From the NCBI RefSeq assembly GCF_024580145.1, contig NZ_JANINI010000005.1, forward strand, positions 179,147-243,146: a stretch of 64,000 bases of DNA. The letters run 5' to 3'. The translations under genes and the position numbers were made by a program. The notes under the pieces are model-generated. The model was not told the DNA's origin and ran no database searches. It saw only the letters and a list, made by a program, of their open reading frames with translations. This stretch comes from Methyloversatilis sp. XJ19-49. Its GTDB lineage: Bacteria; Pseudomonadota; Gammaproteobacteria; Burkholderiales; Rhodocyclaceae. How positions within the stretch are numbered: position 1 is the stretch's first letter; the number at the start of each line of letters is the position of its first letter. This document shows positions 63,713-64,000 of the stretch, piece after piece.

Positions 63713-64000
63713 GCGGCCGGGTGGCGTCAGGCGATGCGTTGCGCGGATGCGCGCGGCGTGTTGGGCATCGCTGCGCTCACCCCAACCTACGGGCGCGGGA
63801 CGATGCGTCGGACGGGGTGGACGTGATCTTGTTGGGCACCGCTGCGCGCACCCGAGCTACGGGGCCGGATGATGCGTAGGTTGGGGTGAGCGCAGCGATG
63901 CCCAACGATCGAGCTTCGACCGTGATCGCAACGCGAGCCAGCAAGCCCGGTCCAGCCTTGCTGCGGAGGGATCGTGGCCGGAATCAGTCGATCAGCTTGA
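63713..64000. other. repeat-rich window edge
   Basis: 288 bp after uvrA. It contains the inverted repeat family described separately. The final bases (TCA at 63984-63986, minus frame K-L-I-D-stop) could be the end of a leftward gene that begins outside the window, but five codons prove nothing. No other gene seen. Confidence 0.4.
63760..63906. repeat. 31-bp intergenic repeat, one perfect inverted pair and one diverged copy
   Basis: 63760-63790 (GTTGGGCATCGCTGCG...) and 63876-63906 are exact reverse complements over all 31 bases. A third, diverged copy at 63831-63861 has the first orientation with about five changes. The family (GTAGGTTGGGGTGAGCGCAG...) is frequent in intergenic DNA of proteobacteria as I recall it. 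The outer pair could form a strong 31-bp stem. Confidence 0.9.

Noticed and set aside
63984..64000. End of a leftward gene at the window edge
   Set aside because: Only about five codons are available; a TCA triplet occurs by chance too easily.

Overview
GC-rich window with dense, short-spaced genes. The set of genes suggests a betaproteobacterium of the Rhodocyclales/Methyloversatilis type: PEP-CTERM protein, exosortase-associated acyltransferase, divergent glnE and yhdP-nit-tldD, uvrA/MFS/ssb block, three-subunit PntAB, GlcDEF. The genus is inference from memory of such genomes; no rRNA or tRNA gene was seen.

Layout. 1-4.3 kb: TRAP large permease with an unusual Pro/Glu-rich insert, an MFS carrier and an AEC carrier. 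4.4-5.4 kb: PEP-CTERM surface protein (minus). 5.8-17.6 kb: a signalling block, the most unusual part of the window: STAS antagonist, HATPase anti-sigma-type kinase and SpoIIE phosphatase in a tight operon; a FecR-TPR-beta-barrel protein behind a good sigma-54 promoter; a Cys-rich secreted protein; an HD hydrolase; and a CHASE2 nucleotide cyclase divergent from a glutaminase fused to STAS and cyclic-nucleotide-binding domains. 17.7-27.9 kb: semialdehyde dehydrogenase, methyltransferase, ArfB, Crp-type regulator, pntAA-pntAB-pntB, CorA, PP2C phosphatase, HDOD protein. 28.0-33.8 kb: glycolate oxidase glcDEF and glycerate 2-kinase, separated by an 18-unit 15-bp tandem array joined to REP-like palindromes. 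33.9-36.8 kb: corrinoid adenosyltransferase, murI, a leftward terminator with no obvious gene to serve, and a CbbR-like LysR regulator. 37.0-51.3 kb: DPPR-synthase-like prenyltransferase, GT39/ArnT-like transferase, aroG, DUF2062, tldD, FeeM-like N-acyltransferase, nit, yhdP, then divergent glnE. 51.3-63.7 kb: lipoproteins, TSUP exporter, VIT1-like carrier, short TrhO/rhodanese, DUF808, TRIC channel, CBS protein, EamA carrier, ssb, YajR-type MFS and uvrA. The right edge carries a 31-bp inverted repeat.

How it works together. The 5.8-17.6 kb block reads as one regulatory circuit (inference): an envelope sensor-cyclase makes a cyclic nucleotide, which could be read by the glutaminase fusion, while the partner-switching trio controls an unseen target by serine phosphorylation of a STAS protein. 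The FecR-TPR-barrel protein is the likely outer-membrane component. The glycolate genes convert glycolate to glyoxylate, and the glycerate kinase feeds glycerate into central metabolism. The PEP-CTERM protein, the acyltransferase and the polyprenyl-linked sugar enzymes point to surface or exopolysaccharide biology, but no exosortase is in the window.
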